A stretch of 64,000 bases of DNA from Rhodococcus spongiicola. GTDB lineage: Bacteria; Actinomycetota; Actinomycetes; Mycobacteriales; Mycobacteriaceae. The position numbers were made by a program, and so were the translations under genes. Below the pieces are notes generated by a model, which searched no databases, was not told the DNA's origin, and was given only the letters and a program-made list of their open reading frames with translations. Below, piece by piece: positions 53,825-61,983 of the stretch; the stretch's first letter is position 1, and each line of letters opens with the position of its first letter. The stretch lies in NCBI RefSeq assembly GCF_004011835.1, contig NZ_RKLN01000003.1, forward strand, positions 434,001 to 498,000, in the 5' to 3' direction.

Positions 53825-55207
53825 GTGGCAGCCACCGAAATGCGTCAGACCGCAGATTCCACTCCCGAATCAGCGACCACTGAATCCACCGCCGAGGCGA
53901 CTGCCAATAGCGCGCCCGCCGCCAAGAAGGCACCGGCGAAGAAGGCCGCCGCCAAGAAGGCACCGGCGAAGAAGGCCGCCGCCAAGAAGGCACCGGCGAA
54001 GAAGGCGGCGAAGAAGACCGCCGCCAAGAAGACTGCTGCCAAGAAGACCAACGCCAAGGCCACCACCAAGGCGGAGAAGCCAAGCGATGACGGCGCCGAG
54101 CAGGACGACATCGACATGGCCGAACTCGACGTCGCCGCCGGAGAGCTCATCGACGAGGAGGTCGTCGTCGAGGGTGACGAGGAGACCGCCGAGCCGTCCG
54201 AGAAGGACAAGGCGTCCGGCGACTTCGTTTGGGACGAGGAGGAGTCCGAGGCGCTCCGCCAGGCCCGCAAGGACGCCGAGCTCACCGCTTCCGCCGACTC
54301 GGTACGCGCCTACCTGAAGCAGATCGGCAAGGTCGCGCTGCTGAACGCCGAGGAGGAGGTCGAGCTCGCCAAGCGCATCGAGGCCGGTCTGTTCGCGACC
54401 TACAAGCTGGCAGAGACAGCCGAGAAGGGCGAGAAGCTCTCCCCGACGGATCGCCGGAACCTGAGCTGGATCCACCGCGACGGCAACCGCGCGAAGAACC
54501 ACCTCCTCGAGGCGAACCTTCGTCTGGTCGTCTCGCTCGCCAAGCGCTACACCGGACGTGGCATGGCCTTCCTGGACCTGATCCAGGAAGGCAACCTGGG
54601 CCTGATCCGTGCCGTCGAGAAGTTCGACTACACCAAGGGCTACAAGTTCTCGACCTATGCCACGTGGTGGATCCGCCAGGCGATCACGCGCGCGATGGCC
54701 GACCAGGCCCGCACGATCCGTATCCCCGTCCACATGGTCGAGGTCATCAACAAGCTCGGCCGCATTCAGCGCGAGCTGCTTCAAGATCTGGGCCGTGAGC
54801 CCACACCGGAAGAGCTCGCGAAGGAAATGGACATCACGCCGGAGAAGGTGCTGGAGATCCAGCAGTACGCGCGTGAACCCATCTCTTTGGACCAGACGAT
54901 CGGAGACGAGGGCGACAGCCAGCTCGGTGACTTCATCGAGGACTCCGAAGCAGTCGTCGCGGTCGACGCTGTCTCGTTCACACTGTTGCAGGATCAGTTG
55001 CAGTCGGTACTCGAGACGCTCTCCGAACGCGAGGCCGGTGTCGTGCGCCTGCGGTTCGGTCTCACCGACGGCCAGCCGCGAACCTTGGACGAAATCGGCC
55101 AGGTCTACGGCGTGACACGTGAGCGGATCCGCCAGATCGAATCGAAGACGATGTCGAAGCTGCGTCACCCGTCGCGTTCGCAGGTGCTGCGCGACTACCT
55201 GGACTGA
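53825..55207 (+). CDS. sigA: Principal RNA polymerase sigma factor SigA
   Basis: The 460-residue sigma-70 factor drives housekeeping transcription. Regions are intact: 1.2 ([16 protein letters not shown]), 2 ([49 protein letters not shown]), 3 and 4.2 ([20 protein letters not shown]). The N-terminal ~150 residues are a Lys/Ala-rich then acidic extension, containing three [10 protein letters not shown] repeats (30-bp units, 53921-54010). GTG 53825 follows AAAGGG. TACAAT at 53720-53725 may be a promoter -10. An 11-bp repeat follows the stop. Confidence 0.97.
   Translation: MAATEMRQTADSTPESATTESTAEATANSAPAAKKAPAKKAAAKKAPAKKAAAKKAPAKKAAKKTAAKKTAAKKTNAKATTKAEKPSDDGAEQDDIDMAELDVAAGELIDEEVVVEGDEETAEPSEKDKASGDFVWDEEESEALRQARKDAELTASADSVRAYLKQIGKVALLNAEEEVELAKRIEAGLFATYKLAETAEKGEKLSPTDRRNLSWIHRDGNRAKNHLLEANLRLVVSLAKRYTGRGMAFLDLIQEGNLGLIRAVEKFDYTKGYKFSTYATWWIRQAITRAMADQARTIRIPVHMVEVINKLGRIQRELLQDLGREPTPEELAKEMDITPEKVLEIQQYAREPISLDQTIGDEGDSQLGDFIEDSEAVVAVDAVSFTLLQDQLQSVLETLSEREAGVVRLRFGLTDGQPRTLDEIGQVYGVTRERIRQIESKTMSKLRHPSRSQVLRDYLD
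53921..54010 (+). repeat. 30-bp in-frame repeats in the sigA N-terminal tail
   Basis: Three tandem 30-bp copies encode [10 protein letters not shown] at residues 33-62. They are nearly identical at base level, more alike than codon degeneracy requires. The pattern resembles Lys/Ala tails of actinobacterial nucleoid proteins such as HupB. Confidence 0.85.
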
Positions 55208-55217
55208 CGCCACCGAC

Positions 55218-55239
55218 TAGCTAGCAAGTAGCTAGCAAG
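55218..55239. repeat. 11-bp tandem repeat after sigA
   Basis: TAGCTAGCAAG occurs twice without a gap (55218-55228, 55229-55239), starting 11 bp after the sigA stop. CAAGAC/GCAAGACC variants follow to about 55275. Confidence 0.8.
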
Positions 55240-55300
55240 ACCAGTCACCGACCAGCAAGACTGTTGGCAAGACCTGGCACTAGCGAAGCTCTCGCGCCGG

Positions 55301-56503
55301 TCAGCTCGCGGGGAAAGAGTCCACGGTCTCTTCCTCGCGAGGCCGGCGCCGCTGGAACAGCCTGACAAGGGGTTCCGCCGCACGTGCGCCGATCGGTCCG
55401 AGAACCGCCATCAGCAACACGTAAGCGGTTGCCAGCGCGGCAAGTTCGCCCTCCACAGCGCCCGACGCGACCGCGAGTCCAGCGATGACGATTGAGAACT
55501 CACCGCGCGCGATGAGCGCTGTGCCGGCACGCGCCCGACCCATCAGGCCGATTCCCTGGCGCCCTGCAGCCCACCAGCCGGTCAGCACCTTGGTTGCCGT
55601 CGTCACGACCGCGAGACCGATTGCGGGCAACAACACCGGCGGAATCGTTGCCGTGTCGGTGTTGAGGCCGAACACGAGAAAGAACATCGCCGCGAACAGG
55701 TCCCGCAGCGGCTCGAGCAGTCGTGTCGCGTTGCGGGCCGTGGATCCGGAAATCGCAATGCCCAGGAGGAACGCACCGACCGCGGCAGATACCTGCAGGG
55801 CCGACGCCAGCCCGGCAACCAGCAGCGCGGCTCCGAGCAGTTTGAGCAGGAACACCTCCCGATCCTTGCTGTCGATGAGCGCGGACACGACGTTTCCGTA
55901 GCGCAGCGCGACCAGCAGCACGACGGAGATGACCGCGAACGAGATCCCGACGGACTGCAACCCGGCCAAGAAGCTCACGCCGGCGAGCACCGCGGTGAGG
56001 ATCGGTAGGTAGAAGGCCATCGCGAGGTCCTCGAACACGAGGATCGAAAGCACGATCGGGGTTTCACGGTTACCCAGGCGCCCGAGATCACCGAGAACCT
56101 TCGCGACGATGCCCGACGACGAGATGTAGGTGACCCCACCCATTACGAGCGCGCCGACCGGACCCCATCCGAGCATCAAGGCCAACGCAGCGCCGGGCAC
56201 CGAGTTGAGCACCAGATCGACCACGCCCGCGAGCCTGGACCTCTTCAGGCCCGTCACCAGTTCTGCGGCCGTGTACTCCAAACCCAGTAGCAACAGCAGC
56301 AAGACCACGCCGATCTCGCTTGCAAGATGACTGAACTCATCGATGCCATCCAGATGGATGAAGCCGCCCTGACCAAAGCTCAGGCCTGCGATCAGATAGA
56401 GGGGGATCGGCGACATGCCGACTCGGCCGGCCAGACGACCGAGTACGCCGAGCACGAGAAAGATCGCGCCGAGCTGGACGAGGGCCAGTGCGGTACCTGT
56501 CAT
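55301..56503 (-). CDS. CPA2-family cation:proton antiporter
   Basis: The 400-residue membrane protein has about 12 hydrophobic segments and Kef/CPA2-type features: PLYLIAGLSFGQGGF, GVVLLLLLLGLEYTA, TYISSSGIVAKVLGDLG and the central ILVFEDLAMAFYLPIL, plus ARAGTALIARGEFSIVIAGLA. It exchanges K+ or Na+ for protons. ATG 56503 is used; GTG 56509 is an alternative. The gene for its cytoplasmic TrkA-C regulator lies directly upstream on the same strand. Confidence 0.92.
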   Translation of the reverse strand: MTGTALALVQLGAIFLVLGVLGRLAGRVGMSPIPLYLIAGLSFGQGGFIHLDGIDEFSHLASEIGVVLLLLLLGLEYTAAELVTGLKRSRLAGVVDLVLNSVPGAALALMLGWGPVGALVMGGVTYISSSGIVAKVLGDLGRLGNRETPIVLSILVFEDLAMAFYLPILTAVLAGVSFLAGLQSVGISFAVISVVLLVALRYGNVVSALIDSKDREVFLLKLLGAALLVAGLASALQVSAAVGAFLLGIAISGSTARNATRLLEPLRDLFAAMFFLVFGLNTDTATIPPVLLPAIGLAVVTTATKVLTGWWAAGRQGIGLMGRARAGTALIARGEFSIVIAGLAVASGAVEGELAALATAYVLLMAVLGPIGARAAEPLVRLFQRRRPREEETVDSFPAS

Positions 56504-56527
56504 CTCCACGTATTCGCTGCGTCGGGA

Positions 56528-57010
56528 TCAGCCGTGCGCAAGGATCTTGGCGGCCTGCTCGAGGCCGTCCTGGGTGCCCACCACTACGAGAAGATCACCA
56601 TTGGTGAACAGGAAGTCCGGGCCCGGAGAAGGCATGACCTGGCCGGCCCGCATCACTGCGACGATCGACACTCCGGTGCGGGTACGCATAGCGGTCTCCC
56701 CGAGCGTGCGGCCATCCCATGGGGAGTTGTCCGTGATCGGCAGCTGACGTGTGCTGATCCCGGGCAGGTCGCGGTGCTCCTGCTGCAACTGCGCGACGAG
56801 TTGAGGGGCGCCGAGGAGATTCGCGAGTACCGACACCTCCTCCGACTCGAGGGGGATAGACGCCGTGCAGGCGTCTGGGTCATCGAGTTTGGAGATGATC
56901 AGGTCGGTGCGACCGTCGCGGTGAGTGACAACACCAATGCGTCGACCCGTCGCGAGTACGAAGTCCTTGCGGACGCCGATACCTGGCAGAGGCGTCACTT
57001 CCACGTTCAT
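56528..57010 (-). CDS. TrkA-C domain regulatory subunit of the antiporter
   Basis: The 160-residue soluble protein has an N-terminal domain with GIGVRKDFVLATGRRIGVVTHRDG and a C-terminal TrkA-C (RCK_C) domain: TLGETAMRTRTGVSIVAVMRAGQVMPSPGPDFLFTNGDLLVVVGTQDGLEQA. This matches KhtT-like regulators that sense nucleotide or stress and open the partner antiporter. It is 24 bp upstream of the antiporter start, so the pair is one operon. Confidence 0.9.
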   Translation of the reverse strand: MNVEVTPLPGIGVRKDFVLATGRRIGVVTHRDGRTDLIISKLDDPDACTASIPLESEEVSVLANLLGAPQLVAQLQQEHRDLPGISTRQLPITDNSPWDGRTLGETAMRTRTGVSIVAVMRAGQVMPSPGPDFLFTNGDLLVVVGTQDGLEQAAKILAHG

Positions 57011-57067
57011 GGTTCAACGTTAGCGCCATGAGCCGACGCAACCACCAATACCCCCGGAATTCCCGAC

Positions 57068-57097
57068 GATGCCGACCCGACCGATGCCGACCCGACC
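57068..57097. repeat. 15-bp tandem repeat after the DUF952 gene
   Basis: GATGCCGACCCGACC occurs twice without a gap (57068-57082, 57083-57097), 9 bp beyond the DUF952 stop on the minus strand. Confidence 0.9.
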
Positions 57098-57106
57098 GGA
57101 GCCCGC

Positions 57107-57520
57107 TCACTCCAGCGGCGCAAACACCCCGGTCGCGTCGGGCTGGTAGTCGGCTACCTCGATGACCGAGTCCGTTGGCAACGCGCCGTACAGGTGCGGG
57201 AATCTCATCGACGGGGGGTCCGATGGGGACCCGGGCTCCCAGCGAACGTCGGCACCGAGTAGGTCCGGATCCAGATGCAGAAGCACCAAGTCGCGCCGGC
57301 CCGCGAAGAGTCGGTTGGCGGGGAGGTGGACCTGCTCGGGCGTGGACAAGTGCACGAAGCCGTCGGTGGCGAATCCGGCCGGGATGCGCTGGCCGTCCCG
57401 CTGCGCGGCCACCCACTCGTCCTTGGTGCACATGTGGACGAGCCGCCGTCCGGGTCCGCTCGTGGGCGGTTCGCTCGAGGGCGGTTCGCTCGAGGGCGGT
57501 TCGTTCAAGGGCGCCGACAT
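57107..57520 (-). CDS. DUF952 family protein
   Basis: The 137-residue protein has the DUF952 fold seen in plasma-protein-like small domains: RLVHMCTKDEWVAAQRDG, GFVHLSTPEQVHLPANRLFAGRRDLVLLHLD and FPHLYGALP. Function unknown. ATG 57520 follows GGGGAGGG. Residues near 8-22 repeat PPSSE because of a 15-bp tandem repeat around 57466-57510. The 3' end also abuts a repeat. Confidence 0.87.
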   Translation of the reverse strand: MSAPLNEPPSSEPPSSEPPTSGPGRRLVHMCTKDEWVAAQRDGQRIPAGFATDGFVHLSTPEQVHLPANRLFAGRRDLVLLHLDPDLLGADVRWEPGSPSDPPSMRFPHLYGALPTDSVIEVADYQPDATGVFAPLE

Positions 57521-57696
57521 GCGTACCCTCCCCTGCACCTGTTGGAGCCGTAACTGTTGAAAAGGACACACCGACAATACGTCGGGAACAACCCAATCCA
57601 GCTGAACGTCTGACATTGTGGACCTACCGCGTCATCCCCGACGCGGCGGAAGACCCCAGGTGGTGGGTGCGAACCCACCATCAGTTCGGAGGAGTC

Positions 57697-57891
57697 ATGC
57701 CCGGAACACTGACCAGCACCCCGTTGACCGCTGCCGACCGGTGCGACCGGTGCAGCGCAGGAGCCCGTGTGCGCGCCGTGCTTGCCAGCGGAGGAGAACT
57801 TCTCTTCTGCCAGCACCACGCCAACGAGCACGCCGGCCGTCTCCGTGAGATGAACGCGACAATCGTCGACGACTCCGAGGCGACCCTCTAG
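57697..57891 (+). CDS. DUF7455-type small zinc-ribbon protein
   Basis: The 64-residue protein has CDRCSAGARVRAVL and LLFCQHHANEH, a likely Cys2-Cys-His zinc site, followed by a short acidic tail. Families of this kind are conserved in actinobacteria with unknown function. ATG 57697 follows GGAGGAG. A strong terminator follows at 57934. Confidence 0.8.
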   Translation: MPGTLTSTPLTAADRCDRCSAGARVRAVLASGGELLFCQHHANEHAGRLREMNATIVDDSEATL

Positions 57892-57933
57892 CGCGTCAGC
57901 CTTCCGGGCGGACCACCGTCCGTCCCCGGTACC

Positions 57934-57968
57934 GAAGCGGGTGACCACGATCTGTGGTCGCCCGCTTC
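57934..57968 (+). terminator. Strong hairpin after the DUF7455 gene
   Basis: GAAGCGGGTGACCAC pairs with GTGGTCGCCCGCTTC over a 5-base loop (57934-57948 and 57954-57968), with only a T-G wobble inside, and is followed by TGTTTCTG. A clear intrinsic terminator. Confidence 0.88.
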
Positions 57969-57976
57969 TGTGTTTC

Positions 57977-58030
57977 TGCAGACAGTGCTCATGCAGACAG
58001 TGCTCCTGCAGACAGTGCTCCTGCAGACAG
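57977..58030. repeat. 15-bp tandem repeat between convergent genes
   Basis: TGCAGACAGTGCTCC-type units start at 57977, 57992 and 58007, with a partial fourth at 58022. It lies 9 bp after the DUF7455 terminator and 49 bp beyond the helicase stop. Confidence 0.9.
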
Positions 58031-58078
58031 ATGCGCTCCGGGCTTCCGCCACCCGGAAGATCGCGGCGCGGCGTTGGC

Positions 58079-59815
58079 CTACCACTGACGCAGCATCGCG
58101 ATGCGGTCGGTGAGTTGCTCGACGGTGGCGATCGCTGTCGGCGGGCCACCGCACATCCGGCGCAGTTCACCGTGAATGACGCCGTGCGGCTTGCCGGTCC
58201 GATGATGATGCATCGCGACAAGGGAGTTGAGTTCGCGCCGCAGACTCGCGAGCTGCCCGGCGGCCGCGACTCGCTCGGTGACCGCCTGCGCCGCCGGGAC
58301 GGCCACCGGTTCCGAGGCTGCAGCAGACTTGTCCAGCTGCTTCTGCTGCCGCTGCCGCAGCAGAGCCCGCATCTGCTCGGCATCGAGCAGCCCGGGCAGA
58401 CCGAGGTAGTCGGCCTCCTCGTCGGATCCGGAAAAGGTAGCCGTGCCGAAGGAAGAGCCGTCGTAGATCACCTGGTCGAGCTCGGCGTCGGCGCCCAGGG
58501 ACGTGAACGCCTTCTCCTCCTCGCCGGGTTCGTCCTCCTGCTTGTTCGCGGCAGCCAGCAGGACGTCGTCGAGCCCATCCTTCTCCCGGTGCGGCTTGCC
58601 GAGGACGTGGTCGCGCTGAGCCTCGAGCTGGCTGGCGAGGTCGAGCAGAATCGGGACGGACGGCAGGAACACGCTCGCCGTCTCTCCCTTGACCCGAGAA
58701 CGCACGAATCGACCGACGGCCTGCGCGAAGAACAACGGGGTCGACGCGCTCGTGGCGTAGACACCGACGGCCAGCCTGGGCACGTCGACGCCTTCGGACA
58801 CCATGCGCACCGCGACCATCCATTTCTGGGTGCTCTCGGAGAACTCGGCGATCCGGTTGGACGCAGTCGGGTCGTCGGACAGGACCAACGCCGGTGCCTC
58901 GCCGGTGATCGCCTCGAGCCTGCCGGCGTAGGCGCGGGCCGCTGCCTGGTCGGTGGCGATCACCAGCCCCCCGGCGTCCGGCATCCCACCGGCACGCAGC
59001 TGACCGAGACGCGTGTTCGCGGCGGTGAGCACCGACGGGATCCAGTCACCGGCCGGGTCGAGTGCCGTGCGCCAGGCTCGGGCCGTCTGCTCCGCGCTGA
59101 GCGGCTCACCGAGGCGGGCGGCGAACTCCTCGCCCGCGCTGTTGCGCCAGCGGGCCTCACCGGAATACGCCAAGAACACGACCGGACGGACCACACCGTC
59201 AGCAAGGGCGTCGGCGTAGCCGTACGCATGGTCCGCCTTCGAACGCATGTGGCCCTCGTTGTCAGGCTCGTACGTCACGAAGGGAATCGAGCTGTCGTCG
59301 CTGCGGAAGGGTGTTCCGGTCAAGGCGAGCCGGCGGGTGGCGTCGCCGTACGCCTCGCGAATCGCCTCACCCCAGCTCTTCGCGTCGCCGCCATGGTGGA
59401 TCTCGTCGAGAATCACCAAGGTGCGGCGCGCCTCGGTTCGGGCGCGGTGTTTGAACGGGTGAGACGCGACCTGCGCATAGGTCACGACGACGCCGTCGTA
59501 GTCCGACGAGGTCTGACCCGTCGAGTTCGAGAAGCGCGAGTCCAGGGCGATGCCGATGCCTGCGGCCGCCTCGGCCCACTGATGCTTGAGGTGCTCGGTC
59601 GGGGCGACCACGGTGATCTGGTCCACAGTGCGGTCTCGCAACAGCTCGGACGCGACCCGAAGAGCGAACGTGGTCTTGCCTGCGCCCGGTGTGGCAACAG
59701 CGAGGAAGTCCCGCGGCTTGGTTGCCAGGTACTTCGTCAGAGCGCGCCGCTGCCACCCGCGTAGCAAGTTGGTGGGAACAGGTGCACGATCGAGACTTCC
59801 GGGTTCAGCGCTCAC
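58079..59815 (-). CDS. DEAD/DEAH-box helicase
   Basis: The 578-residue protein is a superfamily 2 helicase. Motif I is ATPGAGKTTF, motif II LVILDEIHHGGD, motif III LALTGTPFRSD and motif VI AVGRFVRSRVKG; the middle contains VSEGVDVPRLAVGVYATSAST. The C-terminal part (after about 400) is specific to actinobacterial members. Role in DNA or RNA metabolism is not defined. GTG 59815 is preferred, near the conserved start of the helicase core; the frame stays open to 60010 without a good start. Confidence 0.87.
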   Translation of the reverse strand: MSAEPGSLDRAPVPTNLLRGWQRRALTKYLATKPRDFLAVATPGAGKTTFALRVASELLRDRTVDQITVVAPTEHLKHQWAEAAAGIGIALDSRFSNSTGQTSSDYDGVVVTYAQVASHPFKHRARTEARRTLVILDEIHHGGDAKSWGEAIREAYGDATRRLALTGTPFRSDDSSIPFVTYEPDNEGHMRSKADHAYGYADALADGVVRPVVFLAYSGEARWRNSAGEEFAARLGEPLSAEQTARAWRTALDPAGDWIPSVLTAANTRLGQLRAGGMPDAGGLVIATDQAAARAYAGRLEAITGEAPALVLSDDPTASNRIAEFSESTQKWMVAVRMVSEGVDVPRLAVGVYATSASTPLFFAQAVGRFVRSRVKGETASVFLPSVPILLDLASQLEAQRDHVLGKPHREKDGLDDVLLAAANKQEDEPGEEEKAFTSLGADAELDQVIYDGSSFGTATFSGSDEEADYLGLPGLLDAEQMRALLRQRQQKQLDKSAAASEPVAVPAAQAVTERVAAAGQLASLRRELNSLVAMHHHRTGKPHGVIHGELRRMCGGPPTAIATVEQLTDRIAMLRQW

Positions 59816-60117
59816 TTCGCACCTCGCCACTGGCTTCGCACGATTGTTCCCACTCCTTGCTTCCCCACTGCTTCTTGCTTCACTGTCGTCGGCTGCCGGC
59901 CGCTCGGTTCCGGCACGAAATTCGGCGACGCCCGCGGAGGAGCCTAGCGCCCTGAACCGGCCGATTTCGCATCGCCCACGCCCACCCGGGGTGTCCTGGA
60001 CCGACGACACTCTGCGTCACCTCGACCGCCGATCGCGCCTTGGTGGCAGAATCGGTCGGGGCACGTCGGGGGCCACAGCGGGTATTCGATCGCGCCGTCA
60101 GGAATCCTGGGATCACG
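59816..60117. other. Intergenic region between helicase and YhjD-like genes
   Basis: No separate gene is seen. CTTCGCACCTCGCCACTGG and CTTCGCACG are partial direct repeats near 59815-59840, and CTTGCTTC/CTTCTTGCTTC repeats near 59855-59880. If the helicase starts further upstream, at 60010, part of this would be coding on the minus strand. Confidence 0.4.
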
Positions 60118-61266
60118 ATGAGCGAAACGCCGTCCGCCATGAGGCGCCACCCGCTTCGGTTGTGCATGCGGGTCGGCGGTCGCACAGCCTCGAAGGCGTG
60201 GAGCGACTCGATCTTCGGCAGGTCCGCCACCGCCGCGTTCTGGCAGACCCTGTCGCTGCCGCCACTTCTGCTGGGACTGCTCGGCAGTCTCGGCTACGTC
60301 GGCGGATGGTTCGGCCCCAACACGGTCGAGATCATCCAGTCGAAGATCGTCACGTTCAGCCAGACAGTGTTCAGCGAGAACATCGTCGACCAAATCATCG
60401 AGCCGACCGTCTCGGACGTTCTCGTGCGGGGGCGGCCGGGGATCATCTCTGCCGGCTTCCTGTTGTCACTGTGGGCTGGGTCGTCGGCGATCTCGACCTT
60501 CGTCGACTCGATCGTCGCGGCACACGGACAGCAGGACGCCCGGCACCCTGTCTGGCAGAGGGTGTTCGCCTTGCTGCTCTACGTGGGGTTCCTCATCCTG
60601 TCGGTCTTCACCCTCCCCCTCGTCGCGCTGGGCCCGACGATGATCGGTCGGGTTCTTCCGGAGTCTTGGCACACCGTTGGAGCCGAGATGGTCGACGCCT
60701 TCTACTACCCGGCGGTCGGGCTGATGCTCCTCGTGGGACTGACCACCCTCTACAAGGTGGCACTGCCCAAGTCGTTGCCATGGCACCGCCTGCTCGGTGG
60801 AGCGCTGCTCGCCGGCGTGTTCTTCCTGACGGCAAGCACGGTCCTTCGGAGCTACCTGACCTGGGTGACCGGCACCGGGTACACCTACGGGGCGCTGGCG
60901 ACGCCGATCGCCTTCCTGCTGTTCGCGTTCTTCCTGGGGTTCGCGATCGTGCTCGGGGCCGAATTCAACGCCACGATTCAGGAATTCTGGCCGGCGAGGG
61001 CCACCCGAATCGAGCAGGTACGCGATTGGATCGCGGCTCAGTCTGCGGTCGATGAGTCCGAGGATGGCAGCCGGGTCACCAATCTGACCCGGCGCCTGGC
61101 CACGGGCCCCATCCGATTCAGGTCGGATCGATCCATTCCGGATCCGTCACAGTCGGATCCGTCAGAATCGAACGACGACGCGGCGGTGGGCACACACGAC
61201 GTCGACGCACCCACAGCTCAATCCGAAGACCCGGGGACTCAGTCGCCCTTGCGAAGCCCGTCGTAG
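60118..61266 (+). CDS. YhjD/YihY-BrkB-like inner-membrane protein
   Basis: The 382-residue protein has the BrkB/YihY fold with about six membrane segments: FWQTLSLPPLLLGLLGSLGYV, GIISAGFLLSLWAGSSAISTFVDSI, and ALATPIAFLLFAFFLGFAIVLGAEFNATI. In Proteobacteria YhjD can take part in lipid A/LPS export; its role in actinobacteria (Rv2707) is unknown. ATG 60118 is used. The Ser/Asp-rich tail contains DPSQSDPSES repeats from a 15-bp duplication near 61134-61165. The 3' end overlaps DUF3039 by 28 bp. Confidence 0.88.
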   Translation: MSETPSAMRRHPLRLCMRVGGRTASKAWSDSIFGRSATAAFWQTLSLPPLLLGLLGSLGYVGGWFGPNTVEIIQSKIVTFSQTVFSENIVDQIIEPTVSDVLVRGRPGIISAGFLLSLWAGSSAISTFVDSIVAAHGQQDARHPVWQRVFALLLYVGFLILSVFTLPLVALGPTMIGRVLPESWHTVGAEMVDAFYYPAVGLMLLVGLTTLYKVALPKSLPWHRLLGGALLAGVFFLTASTVLRSYLTWVTGTGYTYGALATPIAFLLFAFFLGFAIVLGAEFNATIQEFWPARATRIEQVRDWIAAQSAVDESEDGSRVTNLTRRLATGPIRFRSDRSIPDPSQSDPSESNDDAAVGTHDVDAPTAQSEDPGTQSPLRSPS

Positions 61267-61475
61267 ACCTTCTTGCACTCCGGGCATACCGGAGAACCGG
61301 GCTTCGCGGACTTTGTGACCGGGAAGACCTCGCCGCACAGCGCGACGACGTGGGTGCCCATCACCGCGCTCTCGGCGATCTTGTCCTTCTTCACGTAGTG
61401 GAAGAACTTGGGTGTGTCGTCGTCGGTGGTCTCGTCGGTGGTGGTATCGGGAAGTTCCTTTGTGGAAGTGCTCAC
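61239..61475 (-). CDS. DUF3039 small protein
   Basis: The 78-residue protein has KFFHYVKKDKIAESAVMGTHVVALCGEVFPV and PVCPECKKVYDGL, a CxxC zinc-like pair plus one Cys earlier, the actinobacterial DUF3039 pattern (Rv2708c). Function unknown. GTG 61475 gives the family length; the frame is open to 61493. It is convergent and overlapping with the YhjD-like gene. Confidence 0.87.
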   Translation of the reverse strand: MSTSTKELPDTTTDETTDDDTPKFFHYVKKDKIAESAVMGTHVVALCGEVFPVTKSAKPGSPVCPECKKVYDGLRKGD

Positions 61476-61583
61476 GAAACCATGATGCCGCACATCAGCG
61501 CACCAGCGTCATATGCGGCCCCACTGTCGTATGGAGCCGCACCGTCATGTGCATTTGACTTCCGAAGGTGCAACAGTAGAACC

Positions 61584-61940
61584 ATGGCAAGAACTTCGGG
61601 GTTCGGCGAGAATGCCGAGAGCGGTACACCTCGCCACCCGGCGTTGATCACCGAGGCTGCCCAGTCCATCGAGGATCAACACCGGGCGCGCGTCAGGAAG
61701 TACCTGACGATCATGTCTTTCCGGATCCCGGCCTTGGTTCTCGCAGCGATCGCGTACGGCGCTTTCGGGAATCCCTGGATCTCGGTGGGCATCATCGCAG
61801 TGTCCATTCCGCTGCCCTGGATCGCTGTCCTCATCGCAAATGACAGGCCTCCCCGGTCGAAGGACGAGCCCAGCCGGTACGACCACCGCGACGCAGCCCG
61901 CGCGCTCGAGTCCCGGATGCACCGCACCATCGACGGCTGA
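61584..61940 (+). CDS. DUF3099 membrane protein
   Basis: The 118-residue protein has HPALITEAAQSIEDQHRARVRKYLTIMSFRIP and then two hydrophobic segments (about 43-60 and 65-85), the DUF3099 pattern (Rv2709). Function unknown. ATG 61584 is used, and a divergent DUF3039 gene lies 108 bp upstream. Confidence 0.87.
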   Translation: MARTSGFGENAESGTPRHPALITEAAQSIEDQHRARVRKYLTIMSFRIPALVLAAIAYGAFGNPWISVGIIAVSIPLPWIAVLIANDRPPRSKDEPSRYDHRDAARALESRMHRTIDG

Positions 61941-61983
61941 CTCGCCGGGCCGTCTGCTCGCCGACGGCTGCGACAATGCTCGG

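Noticed and set aside
58079-60010. Longer helicase with 65 extra N-terminal residues
   Set aside because: The extra part is rich in Ser, Arg and Ala and has no conserved block, and GTG 59815 lies near the usual start of the helicase core. The longer form is not excluded.
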